A stretch of 64,000 bases of DNA from Rhizophagus irregularis (taxonomy: Eukaryota; Glomeromycota; Glomeromycetes; Glomerales; Glomeraceae): assembly GCF_026210795.1 (NCBI RefSeq), contig NC_089437.1:1550001-1614000 (forward strand), read 5' to 3'. Below, piece by piece: positions 22,570 through 35,190 of the stretch (positions are counted from its first letter, which is position 1; each line of letters opens with the position of its first letter). The translations under genes and the position numbers were made by a program. The notes under the pieces are model-generated. The model was not told the DNA's origin. It saw nothing but the letters and a program-made list of their open reading frames with translations, and ran no database searches.

Positions 22570-23059
22570 TATTTATAATATTTATATCATGCATGTCGCA
22601 GATTGTCACACGACCCCTGACAACACGCTATTGTACCACATATCGTACTTTTGTGATCGTGATATCACGTGACAGTAATAGAAGATAAAATAATTTTTAA
22701 ATTATTTTTCAATTTAAAATGCTTAAAAATAAAAAAAAAATTTAAAATCTAAATTAAAAAATTAAGTAGTTGGAATAAGTGGATTTACTACTCATTAAAA
22801 AACTCTCATTTTTTATTTTTGAGCGTGTCTCGATACGTAAACCACGCATTTTGTTAAACGTTCGAGAAATATTCTAGTATCTTTTTGAAAGTGTCTCGAT
22901 TATTTTGTCCTGTTACTATTGATGAACAGTAATAATGAGTAAATAAGTCTGTTCCAGGATACGAGAGGAATTAGATACTACTATTCTAGTTTATCTATTG
23001 TTACGCAGTAAAATGTTGCGCAGCAATCATGTGATATAACTGGACCCGTGATGCCGATC
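22570..23059. other. Intergenic upstream region of the F-box gene
   Basis: AT-rich with scattered CACGTGA/TCACGTG-like and CTCGA words. No gene supported. Confidence 0.4.
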
Positions 23060-23240
23060 AATGTCGAATATGTTTGACATGTTCGATATGTTGCATATGT
23101 CCGATATATAGAATATATAGAATATATAGAACATGTAGCATATATGGGATATATAGAACATGTAGTATATATGGAACATATAGTATATATAGAATATATA
23201 GGATATATAGGATATATAGTATATGTAGCATATGTTAAAC
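23060..23240. repeat. Degenerate minisatellite, period about 9-10 bp
   Basis: Variants of ATATAGAAT, ACATGTAGT and ATATAGGAT are repeated in tandem. The minus-strand open frame across it (alternating Tyr, Ile, Phe and Met) is produced by the repeat and is not a gene. Confidence 0.8.
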
Positions 23241-25160
23241 ATTTTTAGTTTGGAAATTTATGTATATATAGACCTGTAATTAGACCTGAATTTTAATATA
23301 GGAACATGTGTGAAGAATTTAATTAATAAAATGTTTACCCTTTAATATACACCTTAATTTTAAGTTTGGTTTTATATGGTTAATCTGCCTTCCCTTATTT
23401 GTGTCTGATTGTATGCGCCAGTGTGAAGCGATACTCTATTCGCATCTGATTGGATTGATTTTAACATATACGTTGATCCTTAAAATTACCTTCTGCTTTA
23501 TTAAATATAAACATTTTTTAATGTATAGCTTATTTTTAAGCTTATAAGAACTGACTTCTAACACTATTATAAATTCATTAAATATTGTATGCACCGTTCA
23601 ATCCTTCTTTGCGTTAATAAAGCTAATCAAAAAAGTCGAATAAAACAGTAGAATTTTTAAAGATAGAAATAATGGATCGTAAGTCGTGATGGTATTATCA
23701 CCGTAAATTAAAAAAAAATCATATGAGGTCGACCTCGCCACCTCACCTTGGTTAAAATTAAATATATTAAATATAGCTAGCAACTATTTGTGCAATAAAG
23801 TTGTAAGTAATTGTAAGAATTTAGAACCTTAGAAAAAAACTTGGTCACTTTTTGTATATATCATAATTTATTAAAGTAAATTAAATAATAATTAAAATTT
23901 TATCATTGATTTTAAAAAAGTTTATTATTAAAATCCGAGAGTTGAGAAACATTTTGTGACTTTCTTAATTTCTTATTTATAAATATTCTTGTATTAGTAC
24001 CATTTAAATCACCCGAAGTTAAACCCTAATTTTAAACATTAGTTACAAAATATTTTTCTTTTTTTTTTAAAAAAAAATAAATAAATAAATACTAACTTTA
24101 CTATGAAAATAAATAATTATTTTAAAGTAAAATACTATCATTAGATTATATTCAAATAGGGCTTTGGTTGAGTATAACTACGCCGCTTGATTTAAATAAT
24201 AGGATATTAAAATACAAGTATTCATAGAGAAACGAGGTCGCTATGATAATACAAAAGTGTGGAAGGCTAAAATTGAAAACACTAAAAATAAAAAATTATA
24301 CGTTTCTTTTTCCTAAAAAACATGTAAAATTGTATTAATCATAAAGTTTTTTCTTCATGTTAACGAAGTATTAATAGGAAAACAGAAACCGTAAAAAATT
24401 ATCGTGTTTAAAAATTTATTACAATCAAAACGGAAAGAAAGCAGGGGTAAGGATCATCCAAAAAGAAATTTGAGATGTCGTAAGGAAGAAAAATGAATGG
24501 GTTAGAAATTTGTCCCAGATAATTAATTATATGTAAAATAAAAATTTGTTCATGTAAATATCTCAAAATTCGTTATGCTATCTAAAAAGAAAATGATTGG
24601 TCAATATTTGTAAGAGATATATTATGTGTTAAATATTAAAGCTAGAGTAATAATTGTAAAGTTAAAAGTTATTATTTATCTGCGGCATAGAATTTTTTTT
24701 TTTTTTTTGTTAGTAACACGCATTTTTTTACTAATTTTAATACATTTTTTTTTTTTTGATTTCCCCTTTTATTAGTATTGCAAAAAATTACAACGTAATC
24801 ACTAATCAATTACAATTTTGACGCAGTAGCATCACATCAATAAAGGTATCTAAATTAAAATAAAACAAAAATAAATACAAATACAAAACAAAAAGAAAAA
24901 CTTTATTTTTTATTTTTATTTTTTTAAAAAAAAAGAAAAACACTAAACTATAAACTATATCTATTAACCTATAATGAGTATCACGTGACTTCAACTATGA
25001 GTAATAGATAATTTATTTGTCCTCTACTCGCCACCTATTTATAAAATTCCACTCCAAACTCTTAGTCGCTCTTTTCTCGTTAATGTTCTCTTCCTTAATA
25101 CGTTTTGTGAAGTCACTATTCAGCGTCGTATATCTTTGTCGCATCATGTGATTCTGCCGC
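23241..25160. other. Intergenic, no gene supported
   Basis: AT-rich sequence with poly-T and poly-A runs (24050-24090, 24690-24760, 24900-24935). Short frames inside have no coding character. Confidence 0.5.
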
Positions 25161-25164
25161 TTCA

Positions 25165-25368
25165 ATGACTCTTGTTTTGAAGAGGTTGGAAATCAATAAA
25201 CTCCTCAAGTCCTTGCACCGCAACATCCACATTCCACATCTTTCTCTATTGCGCCCCACTCCATATCTTCTCCACATTTCTCAATTCGTAAGGAAGCCGT
25301 TCCACTTCTTCTTGTTGCATCTTTCTATGGTCGTTAACAATTTTCACGACCGTAATTTTAATACATAG
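25165..25368 (+). CDS. Small unrecognised ORF, doubtful
   Basis: 67 codons, Leu/His/Pro-rich (begins MTLVLKRLEINKLLK), in a patch of about 330 bp (25040-25370) whose GC is clearly above the surroundings. No domain recognised. It could be a gene fragment or part of an old mobile element. Low confidence. Confidence 0.2.
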   Translation: MTLVLKRLEINKLLKSLHRNIHIPHLSLLRPTPYLLHISQFVRKPFHFFLLHLSMVVNNFHDRNFNT

Positions 25369-25578
25369 AAAAATGTAGAAATAAGTTGTTAAATTTAAAT
25401 CGTTTAAACGATATTACGGATATTGATTTAAAAAATGTTTATGCTTCATTGGTTCTGGCAAAATCAACAAATAAATTTAAGTCTAAAAAATTAAGCTTAA
25501 TAACTCACACAAGTTAATTTTAGCTACTAATTTCCACTCTAACTAAATTAAACTTTAAGCATAAAATTAGAATATGTA

Positions 25579-26027
25579 CGGTCACGTCGGAAAGCAATGT
25601 CCGATTGCTTATGTTACAATGCCTCATTTATTTCTATTCTTTCATTTTTTTTGTGTATGTTTATGGAAACATTTATTCTTAATTGTTCTTTTAAGATTTC
25701 ATACAATAATTTAGTTATGTACTGAAACAAATCTCCAAAATAAGAGAAGAATATGATTAACATATTTAATAAAAGAAGGGATATTCAATAAATTACCCAG
25801 AAGTGTATTGCCCTCCTAAGGGCTGTAGGCGAACTTGAAACTGCACTAAAGGAAAGAATAATTCCGCTTTTGAGAAGGCTGCTGCTGCATCGGCGTTATT
25901 AAAATTTAATATAAAGAAGCAAGCAAGTTAGATATAAATTTTTTATCAATATACAAACTAGCGAAAAAATATATATATTTTTACTTTTGTTCAATTTCAA
26001 ATCGGGCGTTACTTTCCGACGTGACTG
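25579..26027. mobile_element. MITE with TA target duplication (Tc1/mariner-like ends)
   Basis: The left end CGGTCACGTCGGAAAG (25579) and the right end, read inverted, CAGTCACGTCGGAAAG (26027) form TIRs of about 28 bp with few mismatches. TA flanks both sides (25577-25578, 26028-26029). Length is 449 bp and no transposase is seen. A TA duplication fits Tc1/mariner; assignment is by the duplication and end type only. Confidence 0.75.
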
Positions 26028-26029
26028 TA

Positions 26030-27123
26030 TGAATTGTATAGTTGCAAATTCCTTTAAAAGCAAATAATAGAGCGTCAGCCGTTTCAGATAATTAATTCTA
26101 GCTAGTCCCTTAAACATTATGAGGCTGGCGTTCACCATCTGGCGTATTTAAACTAGATTAGTATGATAAAAGATTTATGCAGGATTAGAATTAAAGTTTG
26201 AGAATTTATCAAAAAAATAGATTTGCGAGAACGCAAGTACAAGAATTATAATTCAAAATATTGCGGATTTATGGTAATAAATTTTTTTTTATTATTTTAT
26301 ATACATGGTATAATCATTCGAATAAAAAATCTGCATAATGTACTATTTTTGGGATAATTACACCAAATTGATAATTTTCTGGAATTTACTACAATTAAGA
26401 TATTATAATATTTGTAGATCACTCGATTGAAACAAAACATTACGTTTAGTGTGTTTATTACGTAAGGTTCCAAAAGAACAATTCGAACGTTTTATTTTTA
26501 ACAAGGAGTTTCTTTGAAACCTATGGGTACACAAACTATGATGATCAGGAGATGAATGTTTCATTAATTATAGAAATTCATCAAAAACAAATTTCCTCAA
26601 ATAATTTAAATGGCAATGATCATTGGTGTAACTAAGCATTTAACTTGAATAAGATTAGATGATGCACTGAATTTTAAATTTGTGTAAGTTGTTTAAAATT
26701 ACAAGGAACCCTATAAACGAAAATCTTATGGTCCTTGTATGCCCAAATAAAGATTAATTGGCTACGCGGAAAAATGCTCCGGTGTGCAAATATGCAAGAA
26801 TCAATTTTATTGGAGTTAAGTAAATTCCGGTTAAATTGTCAGCCTATTATTTCCAATCATTTTATTTCGTATATTCCGTAAATTCCGTGATAAATTTGTA
26901 TTACATAATTAATTATTGAATATCCGAAACTCTACCATATGGTCCATACCTCAAACCTGGTCTTTCGAATGTCTAACCGAATCTGGTTTGGTTTATAGTC
27001 GCTTCTTGGGATATGGTCGAGTTTGAGTTACCAATTGATTTTACATATATATACTGTACGTATTTTTTTTTCCCTAATATTTTTTCTTCGTCTTATCTTA
27101 ATTCACCTTGAAAAATTATAAAA
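26030..27123. other. Intergenic, contains promoter region of the helicase gene
   Basis: No gene supported. The last 100 bp before 27124 include TATATATA near 27045-27052, a possible TATA region for the nuclease-helicase gene. Confidence 0.4.
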
Positions 27124-30100
27124 ATGTCTCAGGTAAATAAAAACAAACGTGTCATTAACTCTTAATATATAGAATTGTTCTTTTTTTCTCTTTTTCCGAT
27201 ACACGTAAAATCAATTTCTAATAATTACTATTATTAGAAAATAATTATTAACATTTTATCTTATTTTATTTCTTCTTTTATTTTAATCTCCGAAACCTAT
27301 TATTACTTGATAAAAGGGTGTACCTTCAATTTCGATATCCGATTTATCGAAATATTACCAATTCAATTGTGAAAAATTAGTACAAAAAATTGTTTCCAAA
27401 AAACCAAAATCAACAAACGAAAACGAAAACAAGAAGAATAAAACAGATAATTTAATTGAAGCGTCAAAAAAACGTGGAAATGAATTTGAATTAGAAATTA
27501 AAAATAAATTAAATAATGTAGTAGATTGTCAATATAAATCATACAAAGATTTATTAAGAAATGTTCATGTCGGTCAAACTTTTTATCAAATGAAATTCGA
27601 TGTACCTGAAAATGTTTATAATGCGAATATAAAAGATATCATTAAATTAAAAAGTTTTATACCAGACTTTATTGAAGTCATAAGAGAAGATGGTGAGACA
27701 AAATTGATGGTTTGGGATGTAAAATCTTCAAAAAGTACTCGAATCTCACATCAGGTATATAAATAATATAATATAAAAATATTTATTTGAAATATAGCTT
27801 GTGGCGAATGAACTCTAATATTTTTCTTCTCTTTTTTTTAGTTCCAAGCAGCTTCTTATGTTTATCTTCTTAAATATATAATTCAAGATTTTCCAGCACT
27901 ATCGATTTCGCATACTATCGGAATTCGTTTACCTCATTTGCCTTTACAAACTTTTAATATCGATTTGTTGCTTCAAAGGATAGATAAATTCTTTCGTAAA
28001 GATTTACCAAAAATTATAAGAACAAAAGAACCTTTTTGGTACTATAATACAAGATGTAGAACTTGTGATTTTGTACATACTTGTAGAGAAGATGCTAAAG
28101 GCTCTATTTCAATGATTCCTCATTTATCACCTGAGAATGCTGAGTCTTTGAGAACTTTTGTGTCATCACGAAATGATGTAGTTGATATCGAAGACTTAAC
28201 AAAGATTGTTGTTAACGAAGATAATGATGTTAAAAAAAGCGACAAATTAATGATTAAACAAATTATCAAATATGATAAGAAATCAAAAAGATCACCGTAT
28301 TTGAGAGCCAAAAAGACCAAACGAGCACAGGTATTTTCCGTATTTTTTTTTTTTTTTTTTTTTTTTGATCGGCATATATAATATATTAACGTCAACGTCA
28401 CGAAAAGTTTGTAGGATTACCAGTTGCAAATTTTCCCCAAAAAACGGATCATAATTTGTTAATAACAATGTCTTTAGATCCTTTCTTGTCACATCCTTTC
28501 GGATGGGGAATATGTCTTTTTACTGGTGATGGAGAAATTTTGCAGAAATATAGACGCGCTGAATCATTTTCGAAGGAATCTCAAAAAAAATTTGTCCCTT
28601 TGATGGATGAATTTGTAACTATGCTAACGAAGTGCTTTGAATATTTATCACAAGTTAAATCTCGTGCTTGTATCTTTGTTTACTCTGAACGAGAAAAAAC
28701 AACTATTCAGGATGCTTTGTTGGAAATTATTACCACGGATGATAATACCGTTTCATGTACACTACAACATGCAGCTACAAGATGTTTGTTTAATTTATTT
28801 GAAGATTCGTCATTAATAACAGCTTCTGGAAGTAAGGATGATAATATTATGGAAATTCCTGATAGTCGGAATGAATGGCGAGAATTTCCAAGATTGATTA
28901 TTTTAGAACACGCGATAAAAGAAAATATTGCAATTTATGTACCAGGATTTTACCGTTTCATTGATATTTGGCAGCAGTTGGTAAAGCCAACGCTATCAAA
29001 TGATCAAGAATTATTAAATTCATTAGAGCAACACATTACGAAAATTGATTTAGAAAATATTTATACTTCATGGGTTTCTGAACAAAGTTCTGCGCAACAA
29101 AAAATTCAAGAAGCCCATTTATTAAGAATTAAATTTGTGAATGCCGTAATGAAAGCTTATTACAAGCTTCTAAAAGAATCGACAGATAATGATATTGCTT
29201 CTATATTGATATTTACACCACCAATTTTTACTTTTACAGAAATTAAGTCATTTAATAATCATTATTTAGGAAAATTATATTTTTTTAAACAATATGAAGC
29301 TATAACTGAGTGCATGAGAATTAGATCTAAGAGAATAAAAGATTTTACACAAGATGAATCAATACGCGGAGTTCAATTACGATATGAACGTTTTATTAAT
29401 AAAGTAAATAATGAATGGATAGTGAAATTCACTATTATAAATAACGAAAAAGATGCTAGTCTATTAGAACCTAGTTCATTTAAAACATTTATTCTGGTTG
29501 AAGATAGTCCGAAGGTATGTAAATAATTTATGCGTATTCTATTCCTATTTAAATTATCACGAAATTCAGGAATTTTAATAATTTTTCTTTATTTACAATA
29601 ATAATAATGATGAAAAGGGTCTTCGGGAAGCAATTAAATTTTCAGATATGGAATATCGCAATAAAAACCCTTCTGTACTTTCTTTGGCTATTGTATGTTT
29701 AGAAAAAGTTGAGAATAGGACAATTTATTTGAAAGGAACTTTTAAAATGGACTTGACAAAAATTACAAATTGTCGCCTTTACAAACGTTATTTTGATTTT
29801 AATCTTAATAAAGTATTAACGACCTTTGCTGAAATAGATGAACGAAATGATGATAACAAGTCAGTGTCTATGGTTAGTGTCTTTCTTTACGAAGTAATTT
29901 GTAAAGATTTTCTTCAAATCTTGGGTGCCTTGGACGTTCATCTTTTGTCCTAAAATAAAAAAATTTTTTACTAATAAATTTGAATCTTTGCGTCTTAATT
30001 TAATATTTATTTAGGATCTTCTGAAAGATCCCAATGCATGGGGTTCTGGTTCTTCAATCGAAGAACGACAGTTTAAAAAAATCAAAAGTACAACTTCAAC

Positions 30101-31930
30101 TTCGAGTCTAGAAACTTTTTGTATGTCTCCATCGCAAAAAGAAATATCAGAAGATTTATTAAAAAAAAGACTTCAAATCGTTTGGGGGCCACCTGTAAGT
30201 ATAATTCATACCTACTATGTTTTAATATATAATTTAGCGAAGTTTTATAAAATAATATTTATTTCTATTTAACAGGGTTCCGGTAAAACACAATTTCTTG
30301 CATTATTTATTACATGGTACTTAAGTATGTTACCAAAGTTAACAGATACTAATAGGAAATATGTGATCGGAGTAACAGCTTTCACTAAGGAAGCTATTGC
30401 AAATTTATTGGAAAGGATTTCCTGCACGAGAAAATATTATAATAGATTCACTATTTTTAGTATGATCGAAAATATGAAAGGAGACGATATAAAAGTATGT
30501 AAAGGAGAAGATTTATCTAAAAAGATTGCAAGATATAAAGGTCCTGTTGTAATTGGTGGTACTGTTTGGGATTGGTATAAATTGAGAAAAACTGTTAAAT
30601 GCGATATTATGATGATAGATGAGGGTTCCCAAGTAAGTAAAAAAAAATAAAAAATTAAAATTTATAATTAACATCTTATTTTATTAAATTGCTAAGATAT
30701 ATAATTTTTATTTCTTAATAGTTATTGGTCTCAGATGCCATACTTGCAATTGAATGTTTAAATCCAAGAACCGGAAAACTAATTGTTGCTGGTGATCATA
30801 TGGTATGATAAACGAAGTTAAGAATTTTGATAATTTTAAAATACTATGAAATTATTTATTAAGAATTTTTTTTTATCATTAGCAATTAGGACCAATTATT
30901 AAAAATTCTTATCCTAAATTTCCATATGATCATCCTCTCATATTTGGATCAATACAACAATGCTTAATGCGCAGAAAAGACGGTTCTATTATGCACGAAG
31001 AAGACTTAAAAGAACAGAAATATGATTTTGGACATCTTACTACGCAACTTAAAGAAAATTGGAGAATGGTACGTTCTTTATTTTCCTACATAATAATTAA
31101 TCTTATATAACTGAAGTTAACGAGCTTATTTTTTTTTTTCTTTAACTTCTATATTACAGAATGAAGAATTAAATAAATTTTTTCAAAAGATTTATGGCAA
31201 AAACTATATTTCCAAAAATCCAAATCTAAAACTTGCTTTAAACGATAATAAATTATCACAAGTGAATCCTCTAATTCGAAAAATTTTGTCTCCAGATTCA
31301 GCAATTACTTTAGTGATAATTAAAAACAGTGAATTGGTCAATTCTGATACTATATTGTCAGATCAAACTAAGACTGAAGCAGAAGTTGTAAAACAAATTA
31401 CGTCATCTTATTTTAAACTAACAAAAGTAAAAGAAAAACAAAAATTACTTATAGTAACACCATTTCGTCGACAACGACTTGAAATTAAATCACGACTAGA
31501 ACATTATATAAAGAATGAAAATTTACAAATCAATACAGTAGATAAAATACAAGGACAAGAAGCAGATATCGTGATAGCATGTTTTGGATTTTTTAATATA
31601 AATAAAACATCTAAAGAATCAAAATTTTTATTTGAAATGAATAGATGGAATGTAGCATTAAGTAGAGCAAAATCTAAATTAATAGTCATTACGACCGATG
31701 AAATGCTTGATCCTGATGACATAGAAATATTTGCAAATAAAAAAATAAGTGAAGGATTAGAATTTCTTCATATGGTGAAAAAACATGTACAAGATGTACA
31801 TGATTTACAAGAAAAAGATCCCGTTGTCGACAATAGTAAAAGAAAAAGGCGGAGGGTAGATGATAATGGTGTTATTGAATGGATTGTTAATGGGAGAGAA
31901 AAACGTCAAAAAGAAATGAATCAGAAATAG
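27124..31930 (+). CDS. Cas4/Dna2-type Fe-S nuclease fused to SF1 DNA2/NAM7-like helicase
   Basis: Ten exons: 27124-27132, 27317-27754, 27842-28330, 28408-29514, 29618-29893, 30015-30194, 30276-30632, 30722-30802, 30883-31068, 31160-31930. Predicted product is 1297 aa, with every intron in phase 0. The N-terminal nuclease has the PD-(D/E)XK core PDF (about 119-121) and WDVKSSK (D137, K139), plus HQFQAASYVYLL. C21 with C221, C224 and C230 form the C...CxxCx5C set that binds an Fe-S cluster in Cas4, AddB and Dna2. The helicase has Walker A GPPGSGKT (831-838, split by an intron), DEGSQ (948-952), GDHMQLGPI (976-984), VDKIQGQEAD (1168) and ALSRAKS (1207), and ends in a basic KRKRRRV, a possible nuclear signal. 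Inferred role: DNA or RNA end processing, most like TM0106/RecB-type nuclease-helicases. The substrate is unknown. Confidence 0.85.
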
Positions 31931-33000
31931 TAGAAATAGCAATAAATATTAAAACATAATTATTTAACGTATACTTTTGTCATAAAACATACTGTATATA
32001 AATTTGCATCATATCTTAAAAAATAAAAACTATAACAGATCATCGTTGAAAGACTTTGAATTTCAATGTATTAATGTTATGATTATTATGTATTATGATG
32101 CGTTATATTTACTATTAAAATGACTAAATACGGTTACCAAAAAAAAAAAAAAAAAACTATAACAGATAACGTTTACGGTTTTTTAATTTTAAACAAAATT
32201 TCATCTAAGTATTATTATCATAATATTTTCAACTTTGAAATAAGATTTTCAGAATTATGGTATCTGACTACTTATCAATATTTTTTCGTATTATGACAAT
32301 TTATTACAATATTTAAAGGAATACTTAAATAAAGAAAGGGCCTAAGAAGACCTAATAAAGAGAAGACCTAGACAGAGAGAAGATAGATCTAAAAAAGAAA
32401 AGAATATTATAAGGTTTAGTAGCGTACAACTATATATTAAAGCTTAAATTGTTGATAATTGTCAATATGAACCTATGCATTTATTAGTTACACCTATTTT
32501 AAAGAACTTTACAAATTCTTCTAATAAAGAATATTTTATTTCGTAATTATTCCTTTGTCCAGTGATGTTTCCCCTTTCGTTATCTCTTATTTTTTTTAAA
32601 TGTTTTAGCACGCCTTTTCATACGTATGTCCTGCATTGTAAAAAATCTTACGCAAATTCGCATATCATCTTTGGTGAACATTATTTTATAATAAAAGCTA
32701 GGCGCAACCCGTCGCATTGCGCCGGGGATGACACTTAATAACACACTTGTATTTCATTTGCCATGCAGTATAAATAGGTCTAGTTTTTTACTATTATTAT
32801 GATGGCATTAGTAGGAAATAAATGTAATAAATTACACAATACAAATAACAATGAATTGTATGCAAGTGTTACAATACAGTATATGAAATATTATTATTAA
32901 GTGGAAATTTCTTTATTTATCACACGAAACAAATTTTGCAGTACATTGAAATTTACAAATTCATTACAAAAACGATTTTGTATAAGTAGTTTATTGTCAC
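31931..33000. other. Intergenic with possible Helitron 3' end
   Basis: AT-rich; poly-A at 32139-32156. No gene supported. A GC-rich hairpin with adjacent CTAG lies at 32698-32723. Confidence 0.5.
32698..32723 (-). mobile_element. Possible Helitron 3' terminus
   Basis: On the minus strand the sequence reads GGCGCAA, loop, TTGCGCC, ending in CTAG, a hairpin followed by CTRR as at Helitron 3' ends. The 7-bp stem is perfect and the GC content stands out. No Rep/helicase ORF and no 5' TC end were identified, and the hairpin abuts the CTAG more closely than usual, so this is tentative. Confidence 0.3.
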
Positions 33001-33665
33001 ATTGTTACAAAAAAAATCATTTTTTTTTTTATTTTAAAAGTTAGTCTATTATTGAGTTTGATACAAAAAAAATAATAATATTATTAATAATAAGAATTGG
33101 GAAAAAAGGAAATTGGCGTGAAGCCGCAACATCGAGATCCAAACCTAAAGGGTGAAAGAATGTATTCGGGAAAAAAAAATTCGGTTTGAAAGAAAAAAAG
33201 CCAAACCGGGAAAGGATTAAAGGAAAAGGGGAAAAAATTTTCGGATTGGAAAAAAAGCCAATCGGAAAAAAAAACGAAAAAAAAATTCGTGAGGAGGAAT
33301 AAAGAGAAAAATCGGGTTGAAAAAAGAAATTGAAAAGGAAAAAGAAAGAAAAATAAAAAAAAATCGAAAGAAAAAGGATAAAAAAATAAATCGGTTTAAA
33401 AAAAAATAAGTACTGAAAAAAATTCTGAAAAAAAGGACAATAATTTGGTCCAAAAAGACCGTTAGTAATATGGTCTAAAAAAAAGACCGAATTAAAATTT
33501 TTAAAAAAAGAAAAAAAAGGGAAAGAAAAAGGTGTTTCGAAAGAGAAAAGGGGAAATTTGAAAAAAAAAAGAACGAACCATTTGGTTAAAAAAAATAAAT
33601 ATTTGAAAATTTCATTAACCGGAATTGAACTAGATGTACAACATGACTTGCCGATCAAGCGGACA
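33001..33665 (+). repeat. Dispersed purine-rich repeat, copy 1
   Basis: Begins ATTGTTACAAAAAA, then AGTCTATTATTGAG, followed by GCCGCAACATCGAG...CCAAACCTAAAGGGTGAAAG, then about 450 bp of GA-rich sequence with internal mirror and hairpin pairs (TTCGG...CCGAA, GGTC...GACC), ending ACTTGCCGATCAAGCGG. Copies lie at 42063-43045 (inverted) and 56723-57235. Open frames across it are Phe/Ser-rich artefacts. The family is unknown to me. Confidence 0.75.
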
Positions 33666-34040
33666 CAAACACCATTTTTTTTAATAGATAGATTAATTAA
33701 GAAAAAAATTTATACATTGATACAAAAATTTTCATAAATATATTTTAATACGAATGATTCTAAACAAAGCCTTATCAAAAATTTAGGTAAATAAAAGCAG
33801 AGATTGCAGAGTCAATGGAATTGTACTATTATGAATAACCTTTAAGCAAATAAAACATGCAAATACTTACTAGCACGTGTCTATAACTAATTAGAAGGTA
33901 CTAGATACTGTCCGAAATTTAAAAATTTTGCTTCAGTAGTCTTTGTATTTATTTCATAATTGACCTATAAAACTGAAATAGAGAAAATTGTTAACCTATG
34001 TACACTCGGTTAAGCAAGTATAGAGCATTAACATCTAACG

Positions 34041-34456
34041 ACCAGAAGCCAACAATTAAGGATTAAAGGATAATATCCTCAGCATAGGGGTGTTCGGCGA
34101 AATTAATGGTAAAAGGCGTTCGAAAATAATGGTAAAAAACCCTATTTAATGCTGTAGGCCTCACCAGACATTATCATGTTTGTGTATTGACCTCAAAGTA
34201 CTACCCGTGTATCCTATAATTGAAGACAACCAGGTATAAACACAACCAGAAGCCAACAATTATTAGGATTAAAGCACGTGGAGATAATATCCTCAGCATA
34301 GGGGTGTTCGGCGAAATTAATGGTAAAAGGCGTTTCGAAAATAATGGTAAACCCTATTTCTCCTCACTAAACGCTGTAGGCCTCACCGGATACTATCATG
34401 TTTGTGTATTGACCTCAGAGATACTACCCATGTATCCTATAATTGAAGACAACCAG
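34041..34456 (+). repeat. Tandem duplication of a former coding fragment, about 200 bp per unit
   Basis: Units 34041-34233 and 34245-34456 share GCATAGGGGTGTTCGGCG and the rest of their length. Unit 2 reads as an open peptide (motifs DNILSIGVFGEINGK, AVGLTGYYHVCVL); unit 1 has indels that break it. The fragment looks like part of a repeated protein that I do not recognise. Confidence 0.7.
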
Positions 34457-35190
34457 ACATGAACAGATAAAAATAACACACTCACTTGTGAATTTAAGAC
34501 CTCATTTTCTTGTTCCACTTGATTTTCTATTCGGGTGAAAGATCTAATGAAATTTCATTATTTCTTTTTTTCACCAACTAATGACTACTAATGTTGGCTT
34601 GATCAGAAATGCTTAAGTACAAAAATGTACAAAAAGATTAGTGCACTCGTTAAGCAGGTAACCCTTACAGTCATCCAAAGTCTGATGATAGTGAAATTAC
34701 CTACCCTCTCTACCTGGAGATGATTTCGTAAGTTACTGTTACTGCGCCACACAAGAAAGCAAAGTAGTTGTTTATTCTTGACCGAGTTTTGTTGTTCGTA
34801 TGGGCCGTCCCGTCATCTTTTTTTTGTTAGAAGAGTTTAGAACTCGGAAACAACATTATTATTAGCCTTTTATTCATATTGGAGACATAGTGATAGTGGG
34901 TTTTAAGTTCGTGTCTAAGTATAAACATATCATCATGTAAAAAACTTTAAAGCGTATTGTTAGGTATGTAACGCTTAAAAAATTTTTGATTTCGCAAAAA
35001 TTTCTATTATATTTTCTTTGATGGTTTGTGTATTTATTGGTAAGAAAAAAAATTTTTGTATGGTTTGTGTATTTAAAAAATTTTTGTAAGAAAAAAAAAG
35101 GAAATAAGGTCATTTTATATGTTTTATTGTTGTACAATTTTTTTATAAATTATGTAATAGCAATAGTATATTTTGTTTACAATGACTCAT
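34457..35190. other. Intergenic, small local repeats
   Basis: A short direct repeat, ATGGTTTGTGTATTTA, at about 35022 and 35059. No supported gene. Confidence 0.4.

Noticed and set aside
23027-23242. Minus-strand ORF of alternating Tyr/Ile/Phe/Met
   Set aside because: Created by the ATATAGAAT-type minisatellite.
28120-28492. Minus-strand ORFs over the nuclease-helicase gene
   Set aside because: Shadows of the plus-strand exons and of the T-run intron, with poly-Lys.
33041-33658. 205-codon Phe/Ser-rich minus-strand ORF
   Set aside because: Low-complexity translation of the purine-rich dispersed repeat; the other copies are not open.
34600-34760. Possible tRNA-like or SINE head
   Set aside because: No convincing cloverleaf or A/B box pair could be drawn by eye.
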